Shown here: one piece after another, positions 1 through 8,286 of the stretch
Position numbering within the stretch: the stretch's first letter is position 1
Layout of the letters: the number at the start of each line of letters is the position of its first letter
Assembly: GCA_022793995.1 (NCBI GenBank)
Contig: JAAWDY010000021.1
Span: 47,765 to 111,764, forward strand
DNA from: Coprococcus sp.
GTDB lineage: Bacteria; Bacillota; Clostridia; Lachnospirales; Lachnospiraceae
Direction: 5' to 3'
DNA length: 64,000 nucleotides
Program-made: the position numbers and the translations under genes
The notes under the pieces: generated by a model
Database searches by the model: none
The model's input: only the letters and a program-made list of their open reading frames with translations
Told to the model about the DNA's origin: nothing

Positions 1-621
1 ACTGAAGATACCAAGACTACCATCTACTATGTGACGGACGAGCAGCAGCAGAGCCAGTATATTAACATGTTTAAGAAAGAAGGACTGGAAGCCATCATCC
101 TGACGCACAACATCGACTCGCCGTTTATCACACAGCTTGAGCAGAAGAACCCGCATGTACGTTTCCAGCGGATCGACGCGGAACTGACAGATCAGTTTAC
201 AGAAGAAGTGTCTGAGGAAGAAAAAGAGGCGTTCAAAGAAAAGACGGACAGCCTGATGGAGATCTTCCGAAAAGCGCTTAGTAATGATAAACTGAATGTA
301 AAAGTAGAAAAGATGAAGGATGACAGCGTGGCGTCGATGATTACGTTGTCTGAGCAGTCCCGCCGTATGCAGGAGATGATGAAGATGTACGGTATGGCGG
401 GCATGGATGCTTCCGCCTTTGGGACGGATTCCACGCTCATCTTGAATGCGAACCATCCGTTAGTACAGTATGTGGTGGAGCATAAGGAAGGGGAAAATAC
501 AGAGATTATCTGCCATCAGCTTTTCGACTTGGCGATGCTGGCGCACAAGCCATTGTCTCCGGAGGAGATGACGGCGTTCGTAAAACGCAGCAACGACATT
601 ATGTTGATGCTGACGAAGTAA
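1..621 (+). CDS. htpG: HtpG (Hsp90) chaperone, C-terminal fragment cut by the window edge
   Basis: The reading frame is open from base 1 to the TAA at 619-621, so only the last 206 codons are present; the family is usually about 620-680 residues. The visible part covers the end of the middle domain (DEQQQSQYINMFKKEGLEA, where the chain is followed by the acidic 'EEVSEEEKEAFKEK' stretch) and the C-terminal dimerisation domain (MIT.SEQSRRMQEMMKMYG, LILNANHPLVQYV). HtpG is the cytosolic ATP-dependent chaperone of bacteria. It has no EEVD tail, as expected for a bacterial protein. A strong hairpin terminator follows 27 bases after the stop. The 5' end, ATPase domain and promoter lie outside the window. 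Confidence 0.93.
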   Translation, partial: TEDTKTTIYYVTDEQQQSQYINMFKKEGLEAIILTHNIDSPFITQLEQKNPHVRFQRIDAELTDQFTEEVSEEEKEAFKEKTDSLMEIFRKALSNDKLNVKVEKMKDDSVASMITLSEQSRRMQEMMKMYGMAGMDASAFGTDSTLILNANHPLVQYVVEHKEGENTEIICHQLFDLAMLAHKPLSPEEMTAFVKRSNDIMLMLTK

Positions 622-648
622 ATAAGAAGTAAATAAAAAGTAGGGGAA

Positions 649-683
649 GGGGCGATTCCGGTCAAAAAAGGAATCGTCCTTTT
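649..683 (+). terminator. Rho-independent terminator after htpG
   Basis: An 11-base arm at 649-659 pairs with 670-680 (one G-U pair), with a 10-base loop, followed by four T. It lies between convergent htpG and the DUF5721 gene and could serve both. Confidence 0.8.
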
Positions 684-690
684 CCGATAT

Positions 691-1191
691 TTACATAACC
701 TCGAATGGAATCTCCTGTTTTGCGAAGATCCTTTGCGCCATCTTATCCCACGCTTCGTCCAGCGACTTATCCAGGGTGAACAGATTCATGGAGGTGCCGG
801 TGGTGCAGGTAAGGTGTGTGCCGTCATACCGGAAATTGAGGTAAAGCCCCTGCACGTCGGCAGGGGAGAAATCAAGATTGTTCTGCTCCAGCATCCGTGC
901 GATGTTAGGGGAAGAAAGCGACAGGATGAACCGGAAATTAAGCGGAGCGCGTTTCCCACGGATAATGGAGAAGCAGAATTCACGCTGTTCTTTCCATAAA
1001 GCATACTCCCGGTCAGGGGCAAGAGAGTCGTCATCCGTCGTCTGGCGGTAGAATTCCTTTTTCAGCCTGCCGTCGATCTGAAACGTATTGAAAGTTGTAA
1101 TTTCTCCTTCGATGAAGAAAAAAGAATCAAATGCAGCGCCAAGTAAAAGCGCGTTCATACATTTTTTTGTGTCGAGTGAAAGGATGAGCAT
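691..1191 (-). CDS. DUF5721 family protein
   Basis: A 166-residue protein of the DUF5721 type found in Lachnospiraceae. The recognisable signature is the N-terminal 'LDTKKCMNALLLGAAFDSF' followed by 'ITTFNTFQIDGRLKKEFY'. No catalytic motif is visible and the function is unknown; it is probably cytosolic, with no signal peptide or membrane span. The start at 1191 is chosen because AGGAGG (1197-1202 on the plus strand as CCTCCT) sits five bases upstream of that ATG; a longer reading from 1230 would place this site inside the gene. It stands alone, convergent with htpG. Confidence 0.8.
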   Translation of the reverse strand: MLILSLDTKKCMNALLLGAAFDSFFFIEGEITTFNTFQIDGRLKKEFYRQTTDDDSLAPDREYALWKEQREFCFSIIRGKRAPLNFRFILSLSSPNIARMLEQNNLDFSPADVQGLYLNFRYDGTHLTCTTGTSMNLFTLDKSLDEAWDKMAQRIFAKQEIPFEVM

Positions 1192-1216
1192 AGATACCTC
1201 CTGAGAAATTAAGTGT

Positions 1217-1245
1217 TTGACATATGACAAGATTTTGGCTATAAT
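1217..1245 (+). promoter_or_regulatory. Consensus sigma-A promoter with no ORF directly downstream
   Basis: TTGACA (1217-1222), a 17-base spacer and TATAAT (1240-1245) form a perfect consensus. It overlaps the 5' end of the DUF5721 gene in the opposite direction. Transcription would start near 1252 and enter a structured stretch, not a protein gene. Confidence 0.8.
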
Positions 1246-1251
1246 ATGCTT

Positions 1252-1360
1252 AACAGGATAGTCGGAAGGGAAGTCGCGTTTCCCCGTCCCGGCGAAATTT
1301 AAATACGAATCATAAGATTAGCCGTCTACATTTCTAGGTGCAGGACGGCTATTTCTTATG
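1252..1360 (+). ncRNA. Candidate small structured RNA, about 110 nt
   Basis: Downstream of the perfect promoter the sequence folds into two stems. The first is gtcgg/ccggc (1261-1265, 1289-1293) enclosing gggaa/ttccc (1268-1272, 1280-1284). The second is a long hairpin with cataag/cttatg outside (1311-1316, 1355-1360) and tagccgtc/gacggcta inside (1319-1326, 1344-1351). No start codon with a ribosome site lies in it. It does not carry the conserved cores of SRP RNA or the riboswitches I know. The second stem lacks a clean U tract, so the 3' end is uncertain. Existence as an RNA is inferred from promoter plus folding only. Confidence 0.45.
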
Positions 1361-1500
1361 GGTATAATTCAGAATTTCCACTATGAGAAACGCAGCCGCC
1401 GGCTATCCGGGTAAGCACATTATGCTTTAATAAGTAAATATTTTTATTAGTATATCACACAAAAATAAAAAATGCACTTGTATTTCGTCGAACTTACGGA

Positions 1501-1529
1501 TTGTCATTCAAAACAGAATGAAGTATACT
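1501..1529 (+). promoter_or_regulatory. Promoter of the O-acyltransferase operon
   Basis: TTGTCA (1501-1506), a 17-base spacer and TATACT (1524-1529), 55 bases before the GTG start of the SGNH gene. The rest of 1361-1500 is AT-rich and shows nothing I can name. Confidence 0.65.
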
Positions 1530-1584
1530 TAACAATATATGAGATCAGTGCAAAAAAGCCAATGGATAAGCGAGGATCAGAAGA

Positions 1585-2352
1585 GTGGACAGGGATCGAA
1601 GGGAAGATGTAAGGAGAAAAAGGCTGCTTTTGGGCATCGGGGCGGTGATCGTTTTGATTGCGGTCGTCATAAGTATTATTTTGTCCCGGCTCGCGGTGCG
1701 CAATGTGGACACCAAAGCGGCGGTCGACGCGATCCGGGCGATGGAGGGGGAAGACGTCGCTGAGATCGAAGCGCGGATCCAGGAGGTAGAGAAACAGGAG
1801 AGACTTGCCGAAGAAGAATATAAGAACCGCCCGCTTTCAGAGAAGTTTGCCTACGCAGCGATCATGGGAGATTCGATCACGACCGGTTTTTTGGAGTATG
1901 AGGTGCTGGATTCTTCCCATGTGGTAGCGGAGAAGGGCGTGCATTTAAGCGAACTGGAAGAAATGATCGGGACGTTGGAATCATTAAGCCCGCAGACGGT
2001 CTTCCTTGCGTTGGGACTCAACGACGTATCCGCTACGGAGGGGGATACGGGAGCCTTTATCGAATCCTATCAAGCCGTGCTGACGGATATCAGGACCCGT
2101 CTTCCAGAGGCAAAGATCTATATCAATGGAATTCTGCCGGTCCAGGAAAAGGCGATTGAAAAATACCCTGCTTATGCAAACATTTCTTCTTATAACGAGG
2201 CGCTGGCCGCAATATGCGGGGAGGAAGGAATTACGTTTATTGACAATACGGAACTGGTAAAAGAAGAATACTACGAAGAGGACGGAGAGCACATGAAGGC
2301 TGATTTCTATCCGGTCTGGGCGGAACGTATGGCGGAGGTGGCCGGGATATGA
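1585..2352 (+). CDS. Membrane-anchored SGNH/GDSL hydrolase
   Basis: A 255-residue protein with an N-terminal membrane anchor (about residues 13-34) followed by a charged linker and an SGNH hydrolase domain. The family blocks are visible: GDSIT at 95-99 (Ser97 nucleophile), GLND at 144-147 and DGEH at 233-236 (Asp/His). The domain should face outside and hydrolyse or transfer an acyl ester. It starts the operon that continues with DUF4358, MBOAT and DHHW genes, so it probably works with them in O-acetylation of a cell-surface polymer. The GTG start at 1585 is preceded by AGGA at 1573-1576 and an in-frame TAA lies at 1567, so no earlier start is possible beyond that. The 3' end overlaps the next gene by four bases. 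Confidence 0.82.
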   Translation: MDRDRREDVRRKRLLLGIGAVIVLIAVVISIILSRLAVRNVDTKAAVDAIRAMEGEDVAEIEARIQEVEKQERLAEEEYKNRPLSEKFAYAAIMGDSITTGFLEYEVLDSSHVVAEKGVHLSELEEMIGTLESLSPQTVFLALGLNDVSATEGDTGAFIESYQAVLTDIRTRLPEAKIYINGILPVQEKAIEKYPAYANISSYNEALAAICGEEGITFIDNTELVKEEYYEEDGEHMKADFYPVWAERMAEVAGI

Positions 2353-2852
2353 TAATAAGGAAGAGGAAAGATCAGAAACGCGCCGATATTCTCAGCATAC
2401 TCCGCTATGGGACGGTGGGGATTCTGCTCGTCTATGTTATCGTCCTGATGGTGAAAAAAGGAGATGGAAATGCGGCGTTTTCGGAGACGGCTTCCGCTGT
2501 GGAAGATGTGGTAAATACGGACAAACTGACAAAGGGAGGAAGCCAGGATTTAAAACGTTTATATCGGCTCCATAGTGGAGACTATGAAGATGTCCTGCTA
2601 TACTATACCCGAGAGACAATGGGCGTCGAGGAGGTCCTTCTCATCCATGTCCGTTCCCAAAATGATACGGAGGCGGTGGAGGAGGCGATCGAAAAGCGCA
2701 GGCAGGCCCAGCTTGCGAATTTTGAAGGATATGGCGCTAAGCAGGTGAATCTGCTGGATTCTTCTATTATAAAAACCAAAGGAAGGTATGTCCTGTTCGT
2801 GGTATCACCGGATGCGGATAGGATAGAAAAGGCATTCAATCATGTTGTTTAG
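2349..2852 (+). CDS. DUF4358 domain membrane protein
   Basis: A 167-residue protein with a basic N terminus, one membrane span (about residues 20-36) and an extracytoplasmic domain of the DUF4358 type, whose C-terminal part 'RRQAQLANFEGYGAKQV' and 'GRYVLFVVSPDADRI' is typical. Function is unknown. It overlaps the SGNH gene by 4 bases (ATGA) and the MBOAT gene by 11 bases, so translation is probably coupled and the protein is likely an accessory part of the acyltransferase machinery. Confidence 0.75.
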   Translation: MIIRKRKDQKRADILSILRYGTVGILLVYVIVLMVKKGDGNAAFSETASAVEDVVNTDKLTKGGSQDLKRLYRLHSGDYEDVLLYYTRETMGVEEVLLIHVRSQNDTEAVEEAIEKRRQAQLANFEGYGAKQVNLLDSSIIKTKGRYVLFVVSPDADRIEKAFNHVV

Positions 2853-4242
2853 CAGTGTTGTGTTTTTATTTACATTTTTGCCGCTTACGATCCTGCTCTA
2901 TTACGTAACGCCGAGAAAAGCGAAAAATGCGGTTTTGCTGGTGGTATCCCTTATTTTTTATGCTTGGGGAGAGCCAGTTTATATATTTCTTATGATTTTG
3001 TCGATTTTGTTTAATTATTTTAGTGGAATCGACCTGGCGAGGAACGAGGGCAGGAAGGAAGAACAAAGGAAGAGCCTTACCATCACTGTTGTAGTGAATC
3101 TTTTGATTCTGGGCTTTTTTAAATATTATGGTTTTTTGATCGAAAATATAAACGCGGCGTTGTCCGTCCAGATTCCCGTCCGGAATCTGGAACTTCCCAT
3201 CGGGATTTCCTTTTATACGTTCCAGGCGTTGTCCTATATTATAGACGTATATAGGGGGAAAGTAAACGTACTCGTAAATCCGATCGATTTTGGGGCGTAT
3301 GTGACCATGTTCCCGCAGCTCATCGCAGGACCGATCGTGCGTTATGCGGATGTGGAAGAACAACTTCGCAGCCGCCGGGAGAATATATACAAGTTTGGGC
3401 AGGGCGCGCGTCTGTTCATCGTAGGCCTGGCGAAGAAAGTCCTGTTAGCTAATACAATTGGCGCCGTCTATACCGAGGCGGCGGCGCAGGCGCCTGCTTC
3501 GGTATTGACAGCGTGGATTGGGTGCGCTGCCTATACGTTTCAGATTTATTATGATTTCAGTGGATATTCCGATATGGCAATAGGGCTGGGCAAAATGTTC
3601 GGTTTTGAGTTCCCGCAGAATTTTCGATATCCGTATATTGCGCGCAGCGTAACGGATTTTTGGAGGAGATGGCACATTTCCTTGGGGAATTGGTTCCGTG
3701 AATATGTCTATATTCCGTTGGGAGGGAACCGGGTTTCTGTTTTGCGCCACATTATGAATCTTATGATTGTCTGGCTCCTGACCGGGTTATGGCACGGGGC
3801 GAGTTGGAATTTTGTTGTGTGGGGGCTTTATTACGGGGTGATCTTGATCATAGAGAAATATGTGACGGGGAGGCTCCTTGCGAAGCTTCCGGAAGTGATC
3901 GGGGTTTTGTATTGTATGTTCCTGGTTATGATCGGATGGGTACTTTTTGCAAGTCCTGGGCTTAAGGAGGCTTTTGTTTACCTGGGAAGGATGTTTGGCG
4001 CAGGGGCTTCCAGTATTTTCGACAGGCACGCGCTCTACCTTATCAAAAGTAATTGGATGCTTTGGATCTTCCTTGTGGTCGGGTGTACGCCGGTGATGCA
4101 CCGGCTGGGACGCGTCCTTTTGTGGGATGAAGAAAGAGAGGCGTCCGCGCCTGTGGCGATTCTCTATCTGGGAATGTTTTTCATCAGTGTTGTGTATCTT
4201 GTAACAGAAACGTATAATCCATTTTTATATTTTCGATTTTAA
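2842..4242 (+). CDS. MBOAT family O-acyltransferase (AlgI/DltB-like)
   Basis: A 466-residue polytopic membrane protein with the usual AlgI-like start (MLFSSVVFLFTFLPL) and length. The MBOAT signature is complete: 'YDFSGYSDMAIGLGKMFGF' followed by 'NFRYPYIARSVTDFWRRWH' and 'LTGLWHGASWNF', with the invariant His at residue 318. These proteins carry acyl groups from a cytosolic donor across the membrane to an extracytoplasmic acceptor. The acceptor here is unknown; the neighbouring SGNH and DHHW proteins suggest acetylation of an exopolysaccharide or wall polymer. Confidence 0.9.
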   Translation: MLFSSVVFLFTFLPLTILLYYVTPRKAKNAVLLVVSLIFYAWGEPVYIFLMILSILFNYFSGIDLARNEGRKEEQRKSLTITVVVNLLILGFFKYYGFLIENINAALSVQIPVRNLELPIGISFYTFQALSYIIDVYRGKVNVLVNPIDFGAYVTMFPQLIAGPIVRYADVEEQLRSRRENIYKFGQGARLFIVGLAKKVLLANTIGAVYTEAAAQAPASVLTAWIGCAAYTFQIYYDFSGYSDMAIGLGKMFGFEFPQNFRYPYIARSVTDFWRRWHISLGNWFREYVYIPLGGNRVSVLRHIMNLMIVWLLTGLWHGASWNFVVWGLYYGVILIIEKYVTGRLLAKLPEVIGVLYCMFLVMIGWVLFASPGLKEAFVYLGRMFGAGASSIFDRHALYLIKSNWMLWIFLVVGCTPVMHRLGRVLLWDEEREASAPVAILYLGMFFISVVYLVTETYNPFLYFRF

Positions 4243-4251
4243 GGGATGATT

Positions 4252-5445
4252 ATGGCGGCAGGTAAGAAAAAAGAACGGAAAAAAATAGGAAAGTATATAC
4301 CGATCAAGGGGGCGCAGGCAGTATTGGCGGCGGCGTTTTTCTTTACGCTCCTTTTTATCAGCGTAGGAAATCTTCTGCACAAGGACAGAGAATTTTCCTC
4401 CCAGGAAAAGAGGGTTTTGGCACAGCGTCCGGAGATGTCTCTATCGAAGATTACAAGCGGACGGTTTATGCGGCAGTATGAGGAGTACATATCCGATCAG
4501 TTCCCGGGGCGGGAGCTGCTTTTGCAGATCAAAACTTTTGCGGACAGTATTTCCGGAAAGACAAAGGAAAACGGTGTATTTAACGGAAGGGACGATTATC
4601 TGATGGCAGATGCGGCGGCGCCGGATGAGGAAGCGCTAAGTGAGAATCTAAGCGCGATGCTTGATTTCAAAGCGGGACGTGAGGACATCCAGATGCATAT
4701 GATGCTGGTGCCGAACGCAGTAAGCGTAATGCGGAGTAAGCTGCCGCTTTTTGCGGCGCCGGCGGATCAAAGAGAAATGATTCAAGAGGTGAGAAACCGC
4801 CTGGAAGGGCCGTACGATTGGATTGACGTGGAGAAGACAATGACGGAGCACCGCGAGGAAGAGATCTATTATCGTACCGACCATCATTGGACTACGCTGG
4901 GAGCTTATTACGCCTTCCAGGACGCCAGGGAAAAGCTTGGCCTTACGAATATGGAAGAGATAAAGATGAAACCGTACGGGGCGTCCAATCATTTCACAGG
5001 GACGTTGTCCGCCATGAGTGGTTACCAGACTGGATATAAGGAAGCGATCTTTATTTATCTCCCGGATGGGGATACGAACGTGAGATGGGTGGTAAACTAT
5101 GTTGAGGAACAGAAAAAAAGCGCGTCCCTCTACGACTCGGCCTCACTAAACGGCGAGGATCAGTATAATGTGTTTATGGGAGGGAATCACGCGATTGTGG
5201 ATATTAAGACCACGCGCAGCGACGGCGGAAGGCTCCTGGTGATTAAGGATTCTTATGCGAATTGCTTTATCCCCTTCCTTGTGCCGTATTACAAGGAGGT
5301 TGTCGTGGTGGATCCCCGATACTATTATGGGGATCTGGATCAGTTGATGGCGGACAATAAGATCGACAGCGTGCTGTTCTTATATAATGCCAACAGTTTT
5401 TTCGAGGACCGGATGCTGTACGGTATATTGTCCGATGAAAGTTAG
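4252..5445 (+). CDS. DHHW family protein (AlgJ/AlgX-like acetylation partner)
   Basis: A 397-residue protein with one N-terminal membrane span (about residues 15-40) and an extracytoplasmic domain bearing the DHHW motif at residues 210-213 (YYRTDHHWTTLGAYYAF). In AlgJ/AlgX relatives this motif is part of an SGNH-like acetyltransferase site, with the nucleophile later in the chain; 'VIKDSYANCFIPF' is a good candidate Ser block. The start at 4252 is preferred over 4246 because AAGGG at 4241-4245 is 6 bases upstream. Last gene of the four-gene operon; 62 bases separate it from rluF. Confidence 0.85.
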   Translation: MAAGKKKERKKIGKYIPIKGAQAVLAAAFFFTLLFISVGNLLHKDREFSSQEKRVLAQRPEMSLSKITSGRFMRQYEEYISDQFPGRELLLQIKTFADSISGKTKENGVFNGRDDYLMADAAAPDEEALSENLSAMLDFKAGREDIQMHMMLVPNAVSVMRSKLPLFAAPADQREMIQEVRNRLEGPYDWIDVEKTMTEHREEEIYYRTDHHWTTLGAYYAFQDAREKLGLTNMEEIKMKPYGASNHFTGTLSAMSGYQTGYKEAIFIYLPDGDTNVRWVVNYVEEQKKSASLYDSASLNGEDQYNVFMGGNHAIVDIKTTRSDGGRLLVIKDSYANCFIPFLVPYYKEVVVVDPRYYYGDLDQLMADNKIDSVLFLYNANSFFEDRMLYGILSDES

Positions 5446-5507
5446 CCGGCGGACGAGGGAAGCGGAACAGGAGCGAAGGACAGCAAGGAGAAAACAAAGT
5501 AGGAAGC

Positions 5508-6284
5508 GTGGTAAATCGGATGGAAGAAAGGTTCGGGGACAAAGAAGAGAGAAGGGAAGTCCGGTTAAATAAATATTTAAGCGAGGCGGGGGTCTGCTCC
5601 CGGAGGGAGGCAGACAGGCTGATTGAACAAGGGATGGTAAAGGTCGATGGGAGGACGGCGGTTCCGGGGACGAAGGTGGCGCCGGGGCAGGATGTGATGG
5701 TAGGGAACAAGAAGATTTTACAAAAAGACGAGTCTGTCGTGCTTGCGGTGAATAAGCCCAGGGGCGTTGTATGTACTGAAGATCCTAGGGAGAGGCATAA
5801 TATCGTCCGGTTTCTGAATTATCCTGTCCGCGTCACCTATGTAGGAAGGCTGGATAAGGAGTCCGAGGGGCTGCTTTTAATGACGAACAACGGCGATATC
5901 ATCAACCGGATCATGCGTGCGCGAAACCATCATGAGAAAGAATACCAGGTCACAGTGGACCGTCCGGTTACAGAGGCATTCCTCCGTGGTATGGCAGGGG
6001 GCGTTCCGATACTGGATACGGTTACAAGGCCATGTAAAATAGAAAAAACAGGAAAATACAAATTTACGATTATACTCACCCAGGGGCTAAACCGGCAGAT
6101 ACGCAGGATGTGCGAGGTGTTCGGCTATAAGGTCAAGACGCTTCGGCGCGTCCGGGTCATGAATATTGTGCTGGGAGACTTAAAGCCCGGCGGGTACAGA
6201 AAACTGATGGATGAGGAGCTAAAGGAGCTGTATGGGCTGCTTGGGGAATCTGCCAATGGACCGTCCCTGGCGCAGCGTCACTAA
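5508..6284 (+). CDS. rluF: 23S rRNA pseudouridine synthase, RluF/RluB type
   Basis: A 258-residue protein with an N-terminal S4 RNA-binding domain (VRLNKYLSEAGVCSRREADR, then 'GMVKVDG') and an RsuA/RluB/RluF catalytic domain. The catalytic Asp is in GRLDKESEGLLLMTN (Asp116 counting from the GTG at 5508). The KESEG form is the one seen in RluF, which modifies 23S rRNA near position 2604, but RluB-type specificity cannot be excluded. The C-terminal 'GLNRQIRRMCEVFGYKV' is the family's conserved RQIRRM motif. Start could be the GTG at 5508 or the ATG at 5520. It is 24 bases ahead of ligA. Confidence 0.85.
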   Translation: MVNRMEERFGDKEERREVRLNKYLSEAGVCSRREADRLIEQGMVKVDGRTAVPGTKVAPGQDVMVGNKKILQKDESVVLAVNKPRGVVCTEDPRERHNIVRFLNYPVRVTYVGRLDKESEGLLLMTNNGDIINRIMRARNHHEKEYQVTVDRPVTEAFLRGMAGGVPILDTVTRPCKIEKTGKYKFTIILTQGLNRQIRRMCEVFGYKVKTLRRVRVMNIVLGDLKPGGYRKLMDEELKELYGLLGESANGPSLAQRH

Positions 6285-6308
6285 ATTGATAGAAAAGCAG
6301 GAAAAGAG

Positions 6309-8273
6309 ATGGACAAGAAAAAAAGGATGCAGGAGCTGACGCGGCTCCTTGGCGAAGCGGGAAAGGCGTACTACCAGGAATCCCGCGAGATCATGAGTAA
6401 TTATGAATACGACGCTCTTTACGATGAATTAAAGGCATTGGAGGAGGAGCTTGGGGTGGTGCTTGCGTCAAGCCCTACGGTCCAGGTGGGATACGAGGTC
6501 TTAAGCGAGCTTCCGAAGGAACGCCATGAAGCTCCTATGTTATCGTTGGATAAAACAAAAGAAGTGGGAAAGCTAAAAGAATTTCTTGGAGAGCAAAAAG
6601 CCGTTATTTCCTGGAAGCTGGATGGGCTGACGATCGTGCTTACCTACCGCGAAGGACGCCTGTATAAGGCGGTAACCCGGGGAAACGGTGAGGTAGGCGA
6701 GGTCATCACGAATAACGCCAGGGTATTTCAGAATCTTCCCCTTCAGATTGCGTATCAAGGGGAACTGATCTTACGGGGCGAGGCGGTCATTACCTATCAT
6801 GACTTTGAGAGGATCAATGCTTCGATTGAGAACGAGGATACCCGGTACAAAAACCCGCGGAATCTGTGCAGCGGCTCGGTGCGCCAGCTTAACAATGAAA
6901 TTACGGCAAAACGGAACGTGATGTTCTATGCGTTTACGCTGGTGAGGGCAGACGGCGTGGATTTTCAGAATTCCAGAAACTTTCAGATGGATTGGCTTGC
7001 CATGCAAGGGTTTGATGTGGTAGAACATTATCAGGTGACAAAGGACGACCTGGAAGAGAGGATGGATTATTTTTCCAAAGCGATTGAGAAAAATGAGGTC
7101 CCTTCCGACGGGCTGGTGCTTGTCTACGACGATATCGCATATGGCAGGTCGCTGGGAAGGACGGCGAAGTTTCCGAGGGATTCCTTTGCTTTCAAGTGGG
7201 CGGACGAGGTGCAAAAGACCCGTCTTCTTACAATCGAGTGGAGTCCGTCGCGGACAGGGCTGATTAATCCAGTGGCGATCTTCGAGCCTGTGGAGCTGGA
7301 AGGGACCACGGTGAGCCGCGCCAGTGTCCACAACTTAAGTATTATGGAGGAGCTGGCTCTGGGAATCGGCGATACGATCGAAGTCTATAAGGCGAACATG
7401 ATTATTCCGCAGATTGCGCGGAATTTAACCAGGAGCGGCAGGATCGAGATTCCAAAGAACTGCCCGGTGTGCGGCGGGACGACCAAGATCCGTCAAGTAA
7501 ACGACGCCAAATCCCTCTACTGTACGAATCCGGACTGCCAGGCGAAACGAGTGAAGTCCTTTGCGCTTTTTGCCAGCCGCGACGCCTTGAATATTGACGG
7601 TTTGTCTGAGGCGACTTTGGAGAAATTGATCGCAAGAGGGATGATCCACAAGTATACCGATATGTTCCATCTGGACCGATATGGGGAAGAAATCCAGGAA
7701 ATGGAAGGGTTTGGAGAAAAGTCCTACGTGAATCTGATTGAAAATATTGAAAAAGCGAGAGAGACGACGCTTCCAAGAGTGGTTTATGCGCTTGGAATTG
7801 CAGGAATCGGGATTGCAAATGCAAAGATTATTTGCCGGGAATTTGGAAACGATGTGGAGAAGATGCTGGGAGCTTCAGAGGAAGAGCTGAGTCAGATTCA
7901 GGGGATCGGTCCGGTGATGGCAAAAGCGTTTACCGATTATTTTGCCCAGGAAGAGCGAAAAAGTGAATTTAGAGAATTGCTTGCAGAGCTTGTGATTCCT
8001 GAAGAAAAGGCACCTGGCGGGCAGAAATTGGCCGGAATGGTCTTTGTAATCACAGGGAGCGTGCATCGTTTTGCCAACCGGGGAGAAATCAAAGAGATGA
8101 TTGAACGACTGGGCGGAAAGGTAACCGGCTCCGTCACAGGAAAGACGAATTATCTGATCAACAACGACGTGGATTCTTCCTCGTCTAAAAATAAAAAGGC
8201 CAAAGAATTAGGGGTTCCCATTCTCTCGGAGGAAGATTTTTTGGAACTGGCAGGGGAGGAACCCGGACAATAA
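6309..8273 (+). CDS. ligA: NAD-dependent DNA ligase
   Basis: A 654-residue protein with the full LigA layout: adenylation domain with the nucleophilic Lys103 in WKLDGL, OB fold, a four-Cys zinc finger beginning at about residue 384 (CPVCGG...CTNPDCQAK), helix-hairpin-helix repeats (about 480-560), and a C-terminal BRCT domain (GMVFVITGSVHRFANRGEI). It seals nicks in replication and repair with NAD as cofactor. The adenylation motif is KLDG, not the more common KxDG with Val/Ile, which is a usual Lachnospiraceae variant. A purine-rich ribosome site precedes the ATG. It is 13 bases ahead of clpX with AGGAGG between them. Confidence 0.96.
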   Translation: MDKKKRMQELTRLLGEAGKAYYQESREIMSNYEYDALYDELKALEEELGVVLASSPTVQVGYEVLSELPKERHEAPMLSLDKTKEVGKLKEFLGEQKAVISWKLDGLTIVLTYREGRLYKAVTRGNGEVGEVITNNARVFQNLPLQIAYQGELILRGEAVITYHDFERINASIENEDTRYKNPRNLCSGSVRQLNNEITAKRNVMFYAFTLVRADGVDFQNSRNFQMDWLAMQGFDVVEHYQVTKDDLEERMDYFSKAIEKNEVPSDGLVLVYDDIAYGRSLGRTAKFPRDSFAFKWADEVQKTRLLTIEWSPSRTGLINPVAIFEPVELEGTTVSRASVHNLSIMEELALGIGDTIEVYKANMIIPQIARNLTRSGRIEIPKNCPVCGGTTKIRQVNDAKSLYCTNPDCQAKRVKSFALFASRDALNIDGLSEATLEKLIARGMIHKYTDMFHLDRYGEEIQEMEGFGEKSYVNLIENIEKARETTLPRVVYALGIAGIGIANAKIICREFGNDVEKMLGASEEELSQIQGIGPVMAKAFTDYFAQEERKSEFRELLAELVIPEEKAPGGQKLAGMVFVITGSVHRFANRGEIKEMIERLGGKVTGSVTGKTNYLINNDVDSSSSKNKKAKELGVPILSEEDFLELAGEEPGQ

Positions 8274-8286
8274 AGGAGGACGATAT

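Noticed and set aside
1385..1410. c-di-GMP riboswitch fragment
   Set aside because: A few matching bases but no complete conserved core or aptamer fold.
1383..1430. 15-codon ORF in the gap before the SGNH gene
   Set aside because: No ribosome site, no conservation evidence, starts at chance level.
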